Shown here piece by piece: positions 30,501-42,423 of a DNA stretch of 64,000 bases. The position numbers and the translations under genes are program-made. Position 1 is the first letter of the stretch. Each line of letters starts with the position of its first letter. The notes under the pieces are model-generated. The model saw only the letters and a program-made list of their open reading frames with translations. It did not search any database and was not told the origin of the DNA. Origin of the DNA: Diabrotica undecimpunctata. Taxonomy: Eukaryota; Arthropoda; Insecta; Coleoptera; Chrysomelidae. The stretch is taken from positions 87,287,199-87,351,198 of the forward strand of contig NC_092811.1 in NCBI RefSeq assembly GCF_040954645.1, read 5' to 3'.

Positions 30501-31200
30501 GTTGAAAAGACTGTATAACTGACAAATTTGAGGTTATATCTTCTCAAAAAATTGAGAATCGACTTACTTTATTTGGGCCACGGTGGCCTTGGTGTCATAA
30601 ACAACAGCCATGCGTGGGTAGAAAGATGAGGGTAGATTTTATGCCCTATGGAACTTCTATGTGGGTACCCTATGTGGGAGAAACCGCAAGACCACTAAGG
30701 GTCAGGAAAAACGAACATAAAACTAACATCAAAAACATCGACTTCGACAGATCAGATATTTAAACATGCCTGGGACAAAGAACACAGAGTACAATGGAAA
30801 GATGCATCAATAATCATGAAATGTGTGATGATAATCATCAATGAAGAAAAAATGTGTAGCAAACCCATCAGCAGAATGTAACAGGCTTTGGTTGCCAATA
30901 CTAAAAGAAGTCAATACCAAGAATATAATAACAATAGCGGATTAAGAAACTCTGAAACACATCACAGACACACAAACAGAATACACTAACGCTCACAAAC
31001 CTTTAAGCACATACAAATAATGCAGAAGCGCAATTAATAATCAGAATTTGAAGTTCCATAGGGCATTAAATCCACCCTCATATCTTTCCGGCCACGCATG
31101 GCTCTTGACTATGACACCGAGGCCAAGTTCCAAGTTAGTTAACTGAGAAGACATAACCTCAAATTTTGTCGGTTATACAAACACAGTCTGTATAATACTG
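30494..31200 (+). mobile_element. Penelope-like element relic between inverted repeats
   Basis: Inverted arms at about 30494-30658 and 31050-31200 (for example AGGGTAGATTTTATGCCCTA against TAGGGCATTAAATCCACCCT, and GACAAATTTGAGGTTAT against ATAACCTCAAATTTTGTC) flank a fragment whose translation, in broken frames, reads 'PYVGETARPLRVRKNEHKTN', then 'AWDKEHRVQWKDASI'. This resembles the GIY-YIG endonuclease end of a Penelope-like element ('YIGET.R.L..R..EH', 'A..E..H...W'). Confidence 0.6.
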
Positions 31201-31334
31201 TTGCATTACAGTCGCGTTCCCCCAATGCGACAGAGAAAAATGACGTGAAGCAGCCGCTGCATCTTTGTCTCTCGGGCCGGATTTATCGACCACGTGACCT
31301 TCTCGGTGTTTATTTAGGTAATGTGGTCGATATA

Positions 31335-31440
31335 CACTATTTTAAGGGGAATTAGCCACAATACAAGGTTAAAATAGGTTTATTGACATTTCAATTTTCA
31401 CTTCGGAAATCGTTCTCAAAATACAAACATTAATTTAAAT
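31335..31440 (-). repeat. Penelope-type terminal repeat, inner left copy
   Basis: Related to the outer repeat but diverged: on the minus strand it has CGATTTCCGAAGTG and GAAATGTCAATAAACC. Its inverted partner is at 35825-35930, with matching flanks (ATTGTGGC on both sides). Confidence 0.55.
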
Positions 31441-31499
31441 AAATAAATTTTGAGCTTATTGAATGGTGTTAAATTTGTACTTTCATTGAAAGTTTTTAA

Positions 31500-32632
31500 G
31501 AAAAAAGAGACAATATTCACACCATAAGAGAAACCGAGTTAGCAGACATTGACGATAACCAATACAAGAAGATACGGAAGAAAGATGACAGAAATTCTCA
31601 TGTCTGCACGATTATTCAAGCTAAGGAAGTTTGTGATACTATATCTGATCTTAAAAGGTTTACAGGAAATTTGGAAATAGCAAAATTATTTTCAGTGAAA
31701 AATTTTGCAAGAATTATTCGAAGATACAGCACGAAGTCCGACTGAAATAAACAATCTCTACGGCTCAGAAATAACAAACGAAGAAGTAACTATGGTCATT
31801 AAGCGGATTAAAGATGGGAAATCATCAGGACTTGATGAGGTGTATGGTGAAATTTTAAAACTATTAGAGGCACACCAAATCACAGCTCTTACGAAGCTAT
31901 TCAACAACATCTACGAGACTGGTTATTTACCAAAAGAATGGCTACTATAAATATTCATTCCACTTCCTAAAAAACCAAACGCTAGAAAATGTGAAGAACA
32001 TAGATAGGACTCGGAACGAGGGAAGCACTTTTTAGTTTGCAAGTTTTAATACAGAGAGCCAGTGATGTCAAATGCGATGTATATGCTTGTTTTATTGATT
32101 TCGAGAAGGAATTTGATAAAGTCCCACATGGAAAATTAATCGATATCCTAAATACATTAGGACTCGATGGTAAGAATATAAGACTGATCTCAAACTTATA
32201 TCTCCAAAAAAAAGCAATAGTGCGATTAAAAAATGAACTGTCCGATATCTTCACAGTCAAAAAAGGAGTTAGACAGGGTTGCATATTGTCACCGGCATTA
32301 TTTAACATATACTCTGAAAACATCTTTAGAGAGGCCTTGGACGAATCAGTAGATGGGATTGCAGTAAATGGCCGACTTATAAATAATATTAGATATGCAG
32401 ACGATACAGTGTTGCTGGCAAATAGTGCGCAGGGGCTCCAAAGGATGATGGATAACGTTATAGAAACATTTAATAAATACGGCCTAAAACTTAATTGCAA
32501 GAAGAAAAAAATAATAATCACTAGTAAGGACACCAACATAAACGCCCAAATTACAATAGGCGATACACCGTTAGAAAGAGTGGAAAAATATCCTATTTGG
32601 GCTGCAATATTATGGATACTTGGGATCACAGG
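31500..32632 (+). mobile_element. RTE-like LINE A, 5' part
   Basis: Degenerate reverse transcriptase. 'NLYGSEITNEEVTMVIKRIK', 'GKSSGLDEVYGEILKLLE' and 'YETGYLPKEWLL' precede a stop; a deletion follows, then 'QVLIQRASDVKCDVYACFID', 'FEKEFDKVPHGKLIDILNTL', 'VKKGVRQGCILSPALFNIYS' and the catalytic 'INNIRYADDTVLLANS'. The coding sequence is broken at 32632 by insertion of LINE B and resumes at 34886. No endonuclease is left. Confidence 0.85.
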
Positions 32633-34876
32633 TTTTCGAAACAATATTAAAGATGTAAAAAACTTACCCCGGCGCTGACATCAACTCAAATCACAATTTA
32701 CTCTGCTCCAAATTACAAATTAAATTAAAGAAATTAACAAAGCCAACTAAGCCTTGTAAGATATATCTCGACCCCCTGAAAAACCCTCAAACGCGCGAAC
32801 ACATATCACAGCAGATAAATAGTAAAATACACAGAATATCAAATATACCAATCGAAAACAGAACCATTAACGAATGCTGGTATGATATTCAAAACTCGAT
32901 TTTAGAGAACGTACAAGAGTCTTTGAAAACACCTACCATGTTGGCAAAAAATGAGTGGATGACACAAGAAATTCTAGACCTGATGGAAGTTCGACGGCAA
33001 CAAAAAAATAGAAATATTATCGAATACCGTGAAATCAATAGACGCATAAAAAGAAAAATTAAACAAGCCAAAGAATCCTGGCTTGAGAATTTATGTAAAG
33101 AAATAGAAGACCTCCAAAAAGAGCATGACAGTTTCAACCTCCACAAGAAACTTAAATATACTGCCGGAATTAGAAAACAGAAAAATGCTCACATGCTTAA
33201 AAGCGCGGACGGAAAAATTTGTGATCACGAACAACAGTGCAAAGAATGGGAGAGATACATCACTGACTTTTTTGACGATGCTTCTAGAGAAAATGCTCCA
33301 AATACTGCCTGTGACAACCAGTTAGACAGAGGTCCCAGTATACTGAATTCGGAAGTCAAAAAGGCAATACAGCAAGCCAAAAACAATAAAGCACCTGGAC
33401 CAGATCAAATCCCTGCTGAGCTACTTAAACTTTTGGATGAGGAAAGCATTGCCTGTTTAACCACTTTCTTCAACAAAATTTACAGCGAAGGAAAAATTCC
33501 AGATGATTGGTTAGAGTCACTGTTTATAACATTACCAAAGAAAAGCAGGCCCACCAAATGCAGCGATTTTAGACTAATCAGTTTGATGAGTCACACACTG
33601 AAGATACTCTTACGAATTATACAAAACCGAGTATTCCTTCTATGCGAAAGTAGGACGGGTAATAAGCAATTTGGATTTAGAAACGGTCTAGGAACTAGAG
33701 AGGCACTATTCTGTATGCACGTTCTATTACAAAAAAGTTGTGAATTCCTAAAGAATGTTTATGTTTGTTTCATCGACTTCGAGAAGGCGTTCGACAGAGT
33801 ACAACACGATACACTTTTCGATTGCCTACGGGCAGCAGGACTTGACCACTATGGTATAAGACTGCTGAAATACTTATATTACAATCAAGTAGCCTCTATC
33901 CAAATTGAAAACAGTCCGACTAAAAAAATATCCATCAAACGTGGAGTACGGCAGGGTTGTGTTTTGTCACCCACTCTTTTTAATATGTACTCTGAAGAAA
34001 TCTTTAGGGAGGCTTTGGATGACAGACAAGAGGGAGTAAGACTAGGCGGAGAAGTAATCAACAATATTAGATACGCTGACGATACAGCCATTCTTGCAGA
34101 AAATTTACAAGATCTCCAAACATTACTAAATCTAGTCAGTGAAGCAAGTTGTCGGAGAGACCTTAAAATCAACATTTCAAAGACAAAGTGGATGGCAGTT
34201 GGAAAGATCGATATAGATCAAGGTCTGATTTCTCTTAATGGAGAGGAGATCGAAAGGGTAAATCATTTCAAATATCTTGGCAGCTGGTTAAATGTAAATT
34301 GTGACTCTGATGAAGAAATACTTAATAACCAGGATCGAAATATCACGTAAGGCTTTTATGACCTGGAAACCAGTTTTATGCAATAGAAACCTGTCGATGA
34401 ATATTCGTACGAAGGTCCTGAAATGTTATGTGTGGTCCATCCTGTTGTATGGTTGTGAGACATGGACGTTAAAAACCACAATTCTAAATAAGTTAGAAGC
34501 ATTCGAATTGTGGTGCTATAGACGAATCCTAAAGATATCGTGGGTTTCGCACACTTCCAATGAAGATGTTCTTCAAATGATCAATTCAGAACGTCTGCTC
34601 ATAAACGCCATAAAGAGGAGAAAAACAGAATACTTCGGCCATATAATTAGAGGACCTAAATATCATCTACTTCGCCTTATAATACAAGGAAAAGTGGAAG
34701 GAAAGAGATGGATTGGTCGAAAGAAACTTTCATGGCTGCGTAATATTAGACAATGGCGTGGTTCCACAGTAGAAGAATTATTTCGCGCAGCAGCCGACAG
34801 AGAAAGGTTTTAGGAAATTGTAAACATGATGACGGCCAACGTCTGAATACGAACACGGCACCCAAATAAGAAGAAA
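32633..34876 (+). mobile_element. RTE-like LINE B inserted in LINE A
   Basis: Flanked by GATCACAGG at 32624-32632 and 34877-34885. A 475-codon frame (32923-34350) covers the linker ('ILDLMEVRRQQKNRNIIEYR'), the thumb and fingers ('KAPGPDQIPAELLKLLDEES', 'LISLMSHTLKILLRIIQNRV'), palm ('YVCFIDFEKAFDRVQHDTLF', 'IKRGVRQGCVLSPTLFNMYS') and the catalytic 'INNIRYADDTAILAENLQDL'. A single frameshift near 34325 leads into the C-terminal tail ('RRILKISWVSHTSNEDVLQM', 'YFGHIIRGPKYHLLRL', 'KLSWLRNIRQW'). The N-terminal endonuclease is missing, so it is 5'-truncated. The 3' tail is A/G-rich. Confidence 0.9.
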
Positions 34877-34885
34877 GATCACAGG

Positions 34886-35430
34886 TACGGAATAAAAAGT
34901 CGTATTGAAAAAGTAGAAGCTCTTTTAACATCCTTAGAAAGATTCTCTGCAACATATCTTTAAGTATCAATATACGCATAAGAATTCTTAGATGTTACGT
35001 CTGTAGTGTCCTCCTCTATGGAGTAGAAAGCTGGAGCCTTACAGAAGATGCCAAAGAATGATTAGAGGCATTTGAAATGTGGTGCTACCGACGTATGTTG
35101 AAGGTCTCATATATACACCACACAAGTAATATAACTATTCTCCAGAGGCTAAGAAAATACAAAGAAATTATTAACACCGTAAAGAATAGAAAATTGGCTT
35201 ACTTCGGCCACATATTGCGTAATAATAAATACCGAGTTCTACAGTTGATTCTACAAAGCAAGATTGAGGGTAATAGAAGCTCTGGACGTCGGCGTATATC
35301 CTGGCTGGCTAATCTTAGGAAGTGAACTGGTCTAACGTCAACTAATTTATTTCGAGCTGCTGTGAATAGAATAAGATGGGTCAATGTGGTCGCCAACATC
35401 TCTAGAAGATAGGCACATTTAGAAAAAGAA
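34886..35430 (+). mobile_element. RTE-like LINE A, 3' part
   Basis: Continuation of LINE A after the nested LINE B: 'YGIKSRIEKVEALLTSLERF' in broken frame, then 'MWCYRRMLKVSYIHHTSNIT', 'LAYFGHILRNNKYRVLQLIL', 'GRRRISWLANLRK' and, past a stop, 'NLFRAAVNRIRWVNVVANIS'. The last part is the usual tail of this LINE class. Confidence 0.85.
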
Positions 35431-35628
35431 AAATTTTAAAACATACAAGTCACATTTTTCGATATTGGCATTCCAATGCCAATTGAAAAGTGTTCCACAC
35501 TTTCCAATTGGAATTGGATTCCAATTGGAAATTCCAAACGATTTTAAAGCACTTTCCTGAGCAGTTCACTTACTTAAATTTTTGCAAGATTTTTCTGCAA
35601 TCATTTTCATTCTTCAAGTACTTGTTAC

Positions 35629-35760
35629 GGCGCCAATGACGTAGAACGATGTTTCTCTACATTGAAACGTACCAAAACTTTCCTTAAAAGTACTATGGGC
35701 CAGGATCGATTAACTGCACTCGTGATTACTACACTCGATCAACGTGATATAAATTGAAAA
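35629..35760 (+). pseudogene. hAT transposase dimerisation-domain remnant
   Basis: The frame reads 'NDVERCFSTLKRTKTFLKST' then 'MGQDRLTALVITTLDQRDI' and a stop, the C-terminal dimerisation block of hAT transposases ('S.AERSFS.LRRIKT.LR..M.Q.RL..L..L'). Only about 40 residues remain. Confidence 0.75.
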
Positions 35761-35824
35761 AAAATTATTCAAGAAATTGCAAATTTAATGAATTGGTTAT
35801 TAATTGATTAAAAAAAATTAAATT

Positions 35825-35930
35825 CATTAATGTTTGTGTTTTAAGAACGACTTCTGAAGTGGAAATTGAAATGTCAATAAACTTATTTTAACCTTCAATT
35901 GTGGCTTATTCACATTAAAATAGTATCTAC
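35825..35930 (+). repeat. Penelope-type terminal repeat, inner right copy
   Basis: Inverted partner of 31335-31440: AAGAACGACTTCTGAAGTGG followed by AAATTGAAATGTCAATAAAC, then CAATTGTGGCTTATTC. Confidence 0.55.
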
Positions 35931-35970
35931 TTAAAAATCAAAAATGCCACAAGAAAATTTTCACAAATTA

Positions 35971-36090
35971 TTAAATATTCTTTTTGAAAACGATTTCCGG
36001 AGTGGAAAAAAAAACGTCAAATTTTAGTTAGTCAAAAATGTAATTTTAATTAAAATCAATTGTGGCTTACTCTCATATAAACACAATATT
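35971..36090 (+). repeat. Penelope-type terminal repeat, outer right copy
   Basis: Inverted partner of 30381-30500: GAAAACGATTTCCGGAGTGG, then an A-run where the GAAAC box stood, ACGTCAAATTTTAGTTAGTC and CAATTGTGGCTTAC. Confidence 0.55.
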
Positions 36091-36153
36091 TATACCTTCA
36101 GTAAGAGAAGAAAAATTATTTTTGTTATCCTCAAATATAAAATAAAAACTAAC

Positions 36154-36359
36154 CTAAATTTTGGCTAGATCTCCAAACTACTTCGGCAGTTTTTGTCGAC
36201 AATCTAAAATCCTTTTCTTGGTAATCGATTCTGCCCAATAATAAACCGTCGAAACCCAACTGAGCAAATATGGAGGCCATCTCTCTACTATGACCAAATG
36301 GATCGATCTGCCATCCCATTTTTGGCCTACCACATTCTCCAAAGGAATCATTTAATTTT
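36154..36359 (-). CDS. lysosomal-type alpha-mannosidase (GH38), exon 4
   Basis: 206-nt exon starting after a TTTTAG acceptor and ending in phase 1 at GTTAGT. It encodes 'KLNDSFGECGRPKMGWQIDP', then 'FGHSREMASIFAQLGFDGLL' and 'LGRIDYQEKDFRLSTKTAEV' followed by 'VWRSSQNLG'. The IDPFGHS motif carries the aspartate that acts as catalytic nucleophile and zinc ligand in GH38 enzymes, and it is intact. The exon lies between the Penelope/LINE cluster and a piggyBac relic whose left TTAA is only 34 bp upstream on the gene strand. Confidence 0.94.
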
Positions 36360-36396
36360 CTAAAACAAAAACCAGGTATATAAATAATACGGTTAA

Positions 36397-38683
36397 CCGT
36401 TATGTCAATACCCAAGTACCTGATACGGGAGTCTATACCCGTGCTACCCAGGTACCCGGCATTGTTTCGGTAAACTTCGCTTGTACATTCCGAAAATAAC
36501 AGACAATTGGGATTTTTCTTTGTTTGCTATCAGTGTTTATTTAACTGTGCTTACAAGTTGTTAATATTTTTGTGACTATATGCGTGTTTTATGTTGTAAT
36601 TACTTGTAATAATGGCAAGAAGAGAAGTGAGTGCTAGCGAATTTAGAGGGTAAGTTATTACTGTTTATTTTTACAATGTTTTATACATAGATCATTCAAT
36701 TTTAGAATGACGTATAAAAAGCAACAGAAGTACTTGCAACAATTTATAGACGATATAGATGAGAAAGTAGACAAAAATATCGAAAACCAGGAATCAGATG
36801 AGGACTATGTTTCGCAAAGCAAACCGGATGGAGATGAAGCTTCTGACGTAGTGATGAAGATTTTGACGATTTTCAAGAAAGTTCTTCCCAAAGTGATGTT
36901 CTGGTTGCAAAAGATAAAACGATTTGGCAACGAAAACCGTTTACTGCAAGTCGAACACTGAAACGTAACCTTTTGCTTGAAAAAACGGGCCCAGTACGTT
37001 CTACTAAAACTCTTTCAATTAGAGATACATTCAAATGTGTTTTCAGTGACGTAATGTGTGACATAATTATACGCGAAACCAATCGAAAAGCTAATAGCGT
37101 TTGTGAAAAGTATAATGTTGAAAACCCCGACAAACCTCGAAATGTTTGGAAGTCACTCACAACAGAAGAATTTATACTTAGGTATTCTTATTACAGCAGG
37201 AGTACGGCATTCAAATTCAGAGCACTCGAAAGATTTATGGAAAACAGACTCTCATCCTTTGTACCGAGCAAGTATGGGCATAAATCGCTTTTGGAGCATC
37301 AGCAGATTCTTACGGTTTGACAATGACAAAACACGTGCAGAACGTTTGCAAAATGATAAAGCTGCAGCTATTACAGATATATTCCATCTTCTCAATGATA
37401 ATTTACGTCGTAACTATGTACCGTCGGATTCTCTTACTGTGGATGAACAGTTATTTCCTTTTAGAGGTAGGACACGTTTCACGCAATATATGCCATCAAA
37501 ACCTGCCAAGTATGGCATCAAGGTTTGGTGGGTTTGTGACGCCAATAATTCGTATTCAAGTAAAAAATTCTGGACGAAACATAACAATGGATAATTTTTT
37601 CACAACTCTTCCACTAGCCCGTTTCCTGTTGTCTTGGAATTTATCATTAGTTGGTACTTTGAAAAGAAACAAACCATATATTGCACAAGAAATGCTGCCT
37701 TTGCCAGAGCGTGAGCCTGAATCGTCATTACACGGATTCAGTGCAGATCGTGTTACTATTTGTTCATATGTACCAAAAAAGAAAAAAAGCGTTATCTTGC
37801 TGTCAACAATGCATGACAACGATAATGTAAGTGGCCTAAAAAATAAACCTGAAATAATTCAGTTCTATAATACAACTAAAGGAGGCGTAGACAACATGGA
37901 CAAAATGGTTTCTCATTATTCCCCTAAACGCAGAACTTTGCGTTGGCCAGTAGCCTTCTTTTACAATATCCTAGACGTAGCTTGCCTAGCAACCTCTATA
38001 ATTTATACAGAGAATAATCCACAGAGTTCTACTGAAACCAGTAAGTGTAGAAATTTTTTACAAGACTTAGGGAAACAACTAGTGATGCCTGCAATTTTTG
38101 CTAGATCTAAAATACCAAATGTATACCGAAATTTTTCATCAAGGTCAGGAATTGAGTGTATGTTAGGAAAACCTCTACCTACAGATTCAAGTAATACTGC
38201 AGAGTCATTACCACTTCGAGATTCCACTGGACGCCTCAAAATTGTTGGAAACTGCTACATATGTATGTCTTTAGCGAAAAAGCGGCTAAGAAAGACACGA
38301 AAATCATGTAATGTTTGTAATCGTCCACTATGTAACGAACACTCAGTAAATATAAGTAAGTGTAGACAATGTGTTTAAAATGTAACTTTTATTTACGTTT
38401 TCATATCACTTTTATTATAAAAAAACTAGACAGAGCTTCATAATTGACTAAACATTAGTGTTACCCGGGTGCCACGGGTGTGGACGTAATGGTGTAAAAA
38501 CTTTGACAGTTAATTTTATTATATTATATGCATTTTTTTTCTTTGGTTTTTATTATAAATCTCTTCGTTCTAAATAATTTTAGGAATAACTAGAAGCTCG
38601 AATAAAAATATTTATACTATCGTCAATGATTCAGATAAAACAATTACCAAGGATACCCAGGTACCTGGGTATAGACACAAATG
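36397..38683 (+). mobile_element. piggyBac element, decayed (copy 1)
   Basis: Bounded by TTAA at 36393-36396 and 38684-38687, the canonical piggyBac target duplication. The ends are imperfect inverted repeats: CCGTTATGTCAATACCCA followed by GTACCTG at the left, against CATTTGTGTCTATACCCA followed by GTACCTG read inward from the right. Related GGGTA/CCCGGGT blocks lie subterminally (36432-36460, 38460-38480). It lies within the intron between mannosidase exons 3 and 4. Confidence 0.9.
36612..38378 (+). pseudogene. piggyBac transposase pseudogene
   Basis: Starts ATG at 36612 ('MARREVSASEFR'). A 56-bp GT-AG intron (36650-36705) leads in phase to 'GMTYKKQQKYLQQFIDDIDE'. Frame breaks follow near 36880, 37150 and 37570. 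Recognisable blocks: 'YLGILITAGVRHSNSEHSKD', 'TVDEQLFPFRGRTRFTQYMP' (first Asp), 'GRNITMDNFFTTLPLARFLL' (second Asp), 'TTKGGVDNMDKMVSHYSPKR' (third Asp) and a Cys-rich C-terminus ('NCYICMSLAKKR', 'CNVCNRPLCNEHSV', 'CRQCV') forming the usual RING-like zinc domain. About 40 residues that should separate 'CDANNSY' from 'GRNITMDNFF' are gone. It cannot make active transposase. Confidence 0.88.
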
Positions 38684-39235
38684 TTAAGGAAGAATTCAAA
38701 AATCTGTGACAAATGGACTAGTTTCCATGCCAAACACACTACCATCATTATCATCATCAAGGAAGAATACAAAAATTATCTCAACACATTTTTGACCTTC
38801 CATCAGGTTGGATTTGTAACAAAAATGTACAGTGTTTGTTTGTCAGAATCTCTTTGCGGGACTTCCTTTTTCTTTAAGTTAATATTTTTTATGTAACTCA
38901 TTTAAATCTTGGAAAATAAAACTTTCATCGAAAAATTACTCTAGGTCTTATATAGGCAAAAATCATAATTGGATTATACTAAGAAATGTAAATCTTTTGG
39001 ATTGCTTCATTACTCAATCATACATATACGTACAAAAAAATAAGTTATAATTATCCAAAACAAAAAATATTTGTAATGTATTGCTCCACAAAATTAACCT
39101 TTGATGATGAAGCAACTATTGAACCATAAGGTTTAGATCGGGATGGGAAGTTTAATTTGGCATTGTCAAAATTCTCGGATAGTGCGATTGATATGTGGCC
39201 TTGACCTCATATAGGCTTCTATCCCAAGGTAACAA
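38684..39235. other. intronic DNA, nothing recognised
   Basis: No exon or repeat structure was recognised between the piggyBac copy and the R1-type LINE. Confidence 0.3.
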
Positions 39236-41470
39236 TGCTCTCTTTTTTACCTAACGGGAGTCCGGAGAGGTCGAGCGACGTTAGCTTCTTTTAACTCAGA
39301 CAGAGTTGCTAGAAAGAAGAGGTGGAAGATGGGAAGGTTTAGGCTAGATTGGTGGAGTGTGGACATTAAGTCAGTAAGATATAGCCATGGGAAGAAAGTT
39401 AATGACAGCAAGGGGAAGAGCAGGGATTTCACTGATGTCGAACAGATCGAGAAAGAGTACCGCGCATGGAAAAGGGAACTTTACAGGAAAGTTCACACAG
39501 ACAAAAGAAGGCATTGGAAAGAACTGGGTGAAATTGATAAGGACATCTGTGGTCAGGGATACAGGATCGCCATAAAAAAGTTCCATGCATACCTTCGTAC
39601 GAAATGCCTATGGACAAGAAGCTCGAGGTAATACGGAAGCTCTTCCCGTCCGGCAGATGGTATGGAGTTTGAGGGAGCTGAGTACGCTGTTCTTTTTACC
39701 ATGGATAAATTAGCCGAGGCAGTGGGCACACTCAAGGTGCGCAGGTCTCCCGAACTGGGTCAGATACCAACTGAGACGGTGAAGGGTCTAGGAAGGGCAA
39801 AGCCTGCGTAACTTCTGGACACATGAATGCACAGCTGGAAATAAAGCTGAAGAAAAGTATCGTCTCATCTGCTTCCTTCCGTGAATCGGTCAGCTGTATG
39901 AAATGATGGTACGAGGGCGCATAGATAACATGATTAAGAGAGCAGGAGGCTTATCTCTAAGGTAATTTGGTTTTTGCAGAAAGAAAAACACGATGTATGC
40001 AATCGTGAGTGTATTTGACAAATTGCGCAACACAGTGGATGGACACCACTGGGCGACCCTGCTGTTGTTCCATGTTAGAAATGCACTCAATACTCTGCAG
40101 TATAACGAGGTAATGAAGGCAATAAAGAAGAGATAATGTCCTGGTTACTCGATGTATGTGGTGGTGGAGTATATGACGAGGTTATAAACTGTGAATACGG
40201 AGTCTAACATCCAAGAAACACATAAAGTACCTGAGAATGACGTAGCACCATAATGGAAAGTAAGGGAGCACGTGCGAAAAGTTGTCGAGAATGTTGAAAA
40301 TAGTGCGGTCGCGCCTAAGATTAGGTAACCCAAATTTAAAATGGGAAGGGCTTTACACGGTGTTTTGCAGTCGATCATCTTCTACGTGGCACCAGTCTGA
40401 AGCGATAGAGATACCAGCCTACAGGAGGCTCATGACACGAGTAAACAGAACAAGTCTGCTGCGAGAAGCATACACCTACAGGATTGTTTCTGCGTCAGCC
40501 TTGTAGGTCATCACTAGATATGATTATCTGCATGTTTTGACAGTGAAAAGAAAAAACCTATTTAACCTATTTGTGAAAATAGACCTAGAACTTACTATGG
40601 TCGTGGGAAAACAAGGAAGGGAAAGGGCAATTAAAAGATGAGTATGAGATAACAGAGTATGTGGCACAGTGGACAAAGATGCTGATCCCGAACCTAAGAG
40701 ATTGGCTGGACTGTGGTCACAGGCGACTGGATTATTTCCTAACGCAGATACTCACAGGACACGGATGTTTTAGGGCCTACTTCTCTAGGTACAGAAATAG
40801 TATCACATACGATTAGAGTGCAACGGATGGATAGTAGAAAGGAGCAGAATGAAAAGAGACAGGTGTGAATTTTGTGACATGTGACAGAAATAATTAAATT
40901 AATGATTGAAAATAAAGTAGCTTGCACTAGAATACCTAACTACTTCTGTGTAGCGATCAAGAAGAAAAAAGAAGAAGAAAGACAGCTAGATCAAGGACAA
41001 ATGGAAAGTGGAACTATATTTTAAGCTGCAGATATAGACCATACGTTTTAATAAGAGGCTAACAAGTGAGGCAGACTGTGGTAAACGAGAAGATGCCATT
41101 TTAGGAGCGATAAGGGTCTTCCACTCACTATGTGAAAAGCCGTTCCTCTTAAAAAGATCCCAATTTTGGAACCAAAAAAGGTAAAACACGGAAAAGGGAT
41201 AGGGAGCCTCGTTGCTGACAGTCTGTATATAAATGAGGGTAGTGCGTTGGAAAGGTTGCTCGGCCTTACAGCGGCGTGCTGGGAGGAAGACAGAGGAGGG
41301 TCTGTTTTAGCGGGTAGACGTTCGGAGTTGAATCAGCGATAAGAAGCATTTTAAAGTATCTCAGGAACTATCGTCGGGACTACTAAGAACGAATAATGCG
41401 CTAAGCTCAGTCAGGAGGTATCCTGAACTGAGATGTCTTTTGAAGATTTCGGAGCCCCCTATAAAGACGA
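39236..41470 (+). mobile_element. R1-type LINE, degenerate
   Basis: Fragments in changing frames follow the order of an R1/Jockey-group reverse transcriptase: 'LDWWSVDIKSVRYSHGKKVN' and 'REYRAWKRELYRKV'-like linker (39330-39600), 'KYRLICLLP' with 'GRIDNMIKRAGGLS' (39855-39960), 'VRNALNTLQYNEVMKAIKK' near 40075, 'SLLREAYTYRIVSASAL' (40455-40503), and 'LDCGHRRLDYFLTQILTGHG' with 'CFRAYFSRYRN' near 40690-40800. The last block is the connector found before the CCHC motif in R1 elements. Many stops; no catalytic YADD box was found. Boundaries approximate. Confidence 0.75.
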
Positions 41471-42270
41471 AAAAAATCTACGTCATATAAATTACCCGAA
41501 AACAAGCAAGATGAAACTTTATCCTATTTATAATGCACATGTGGCTCTTAGGTGAATATATTCAGTACACATATACAATTTTATATCAAAAACATGAACA
41601 TCAAATCAATGAAATTCGAATAAAGCAACTTTTGACAAATAGATAATAAATAAATCACAAAATTCAAATGGATCAGGATTTATCTAATAACGTATATGAT
41701 TTATCAATAAAATTATGAACAAATCGTACGAAACAAAAAATGTAACAAAAGAAACAAGTTTTAAAAATAAGTTTAGAAATAAATTAGAAAAAAAAATCTG
41801 GTTAAAGGTATTATATGTGTATGGGATTAAATTAAATGGGTACTTGTCTTTCATTGGATCCAATAAAAGAATAAAAAAAGCTAAATTACAGCTTTTAAAT
41901 TGAATATGTACCTTATTTGGTTGTAGGGACATCAAGAAATTAATGAAAATTCAAATATATCAAGACAAGCATTATGTAGCAAACATATCTAACAAACCAT
42001 AACTAATTTTCTAAAGGGTTCTAAAGCTTTCGCTTACAATTTACTTACAGTGATAATTTTTCGACTGTTCTAACAACCATTCAAATTTCGTCATTTTGTG
42101 TCATGTGGAACAATTTCACCCAATCATGTCAACATTAGACTGATAATTGCATTCAATGCAATTTTCAATCCCTATGACAACACGATCGAGTTTGACAACT
42201 TCATCCAAATAAATTTATAAAACCATACTTGAATCTCGATCAAGAACACCACAACAAGATTATAAATATT
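41471..42270. other. intronic DNA, nothing recognised
   Basis: AT-rich; open frames at 41684-41935 and 41715-41903 are low-complexity and unsupported. Confidence 0.3.
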
Positions 42271-42372
42271 ATGCGTGGTAATAGATCTTCTATAGTAGAG
42301 AACAGCAACGAATCTAATGTTAACTTAAATTTTAATAATTGTACTTTCACTAACTGTACTTTTAATAAATAG
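42271..42372 (+). CDS. hypothetical small ORF (33 codons)
   Basis: ATG-initiated frame reading 'MRGNRSSIVENSNES' and ending in 'NLNFNNCTFTNCTFNK'. The short NCTF repeat is striking for chance sequence, but there is no homology or splice support. Most likely repeat-derived or non-coding. Confidence 0.12.
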   Translation: MRGNRSSIVENSNESNVNLNFNNCTFTNCTFNK

Positions 42373-42423
42373 ATGTTTCGTTATGTTGAGTTATGATTTT
42401 TTTTTTCGAAAAATTATCCGCCG

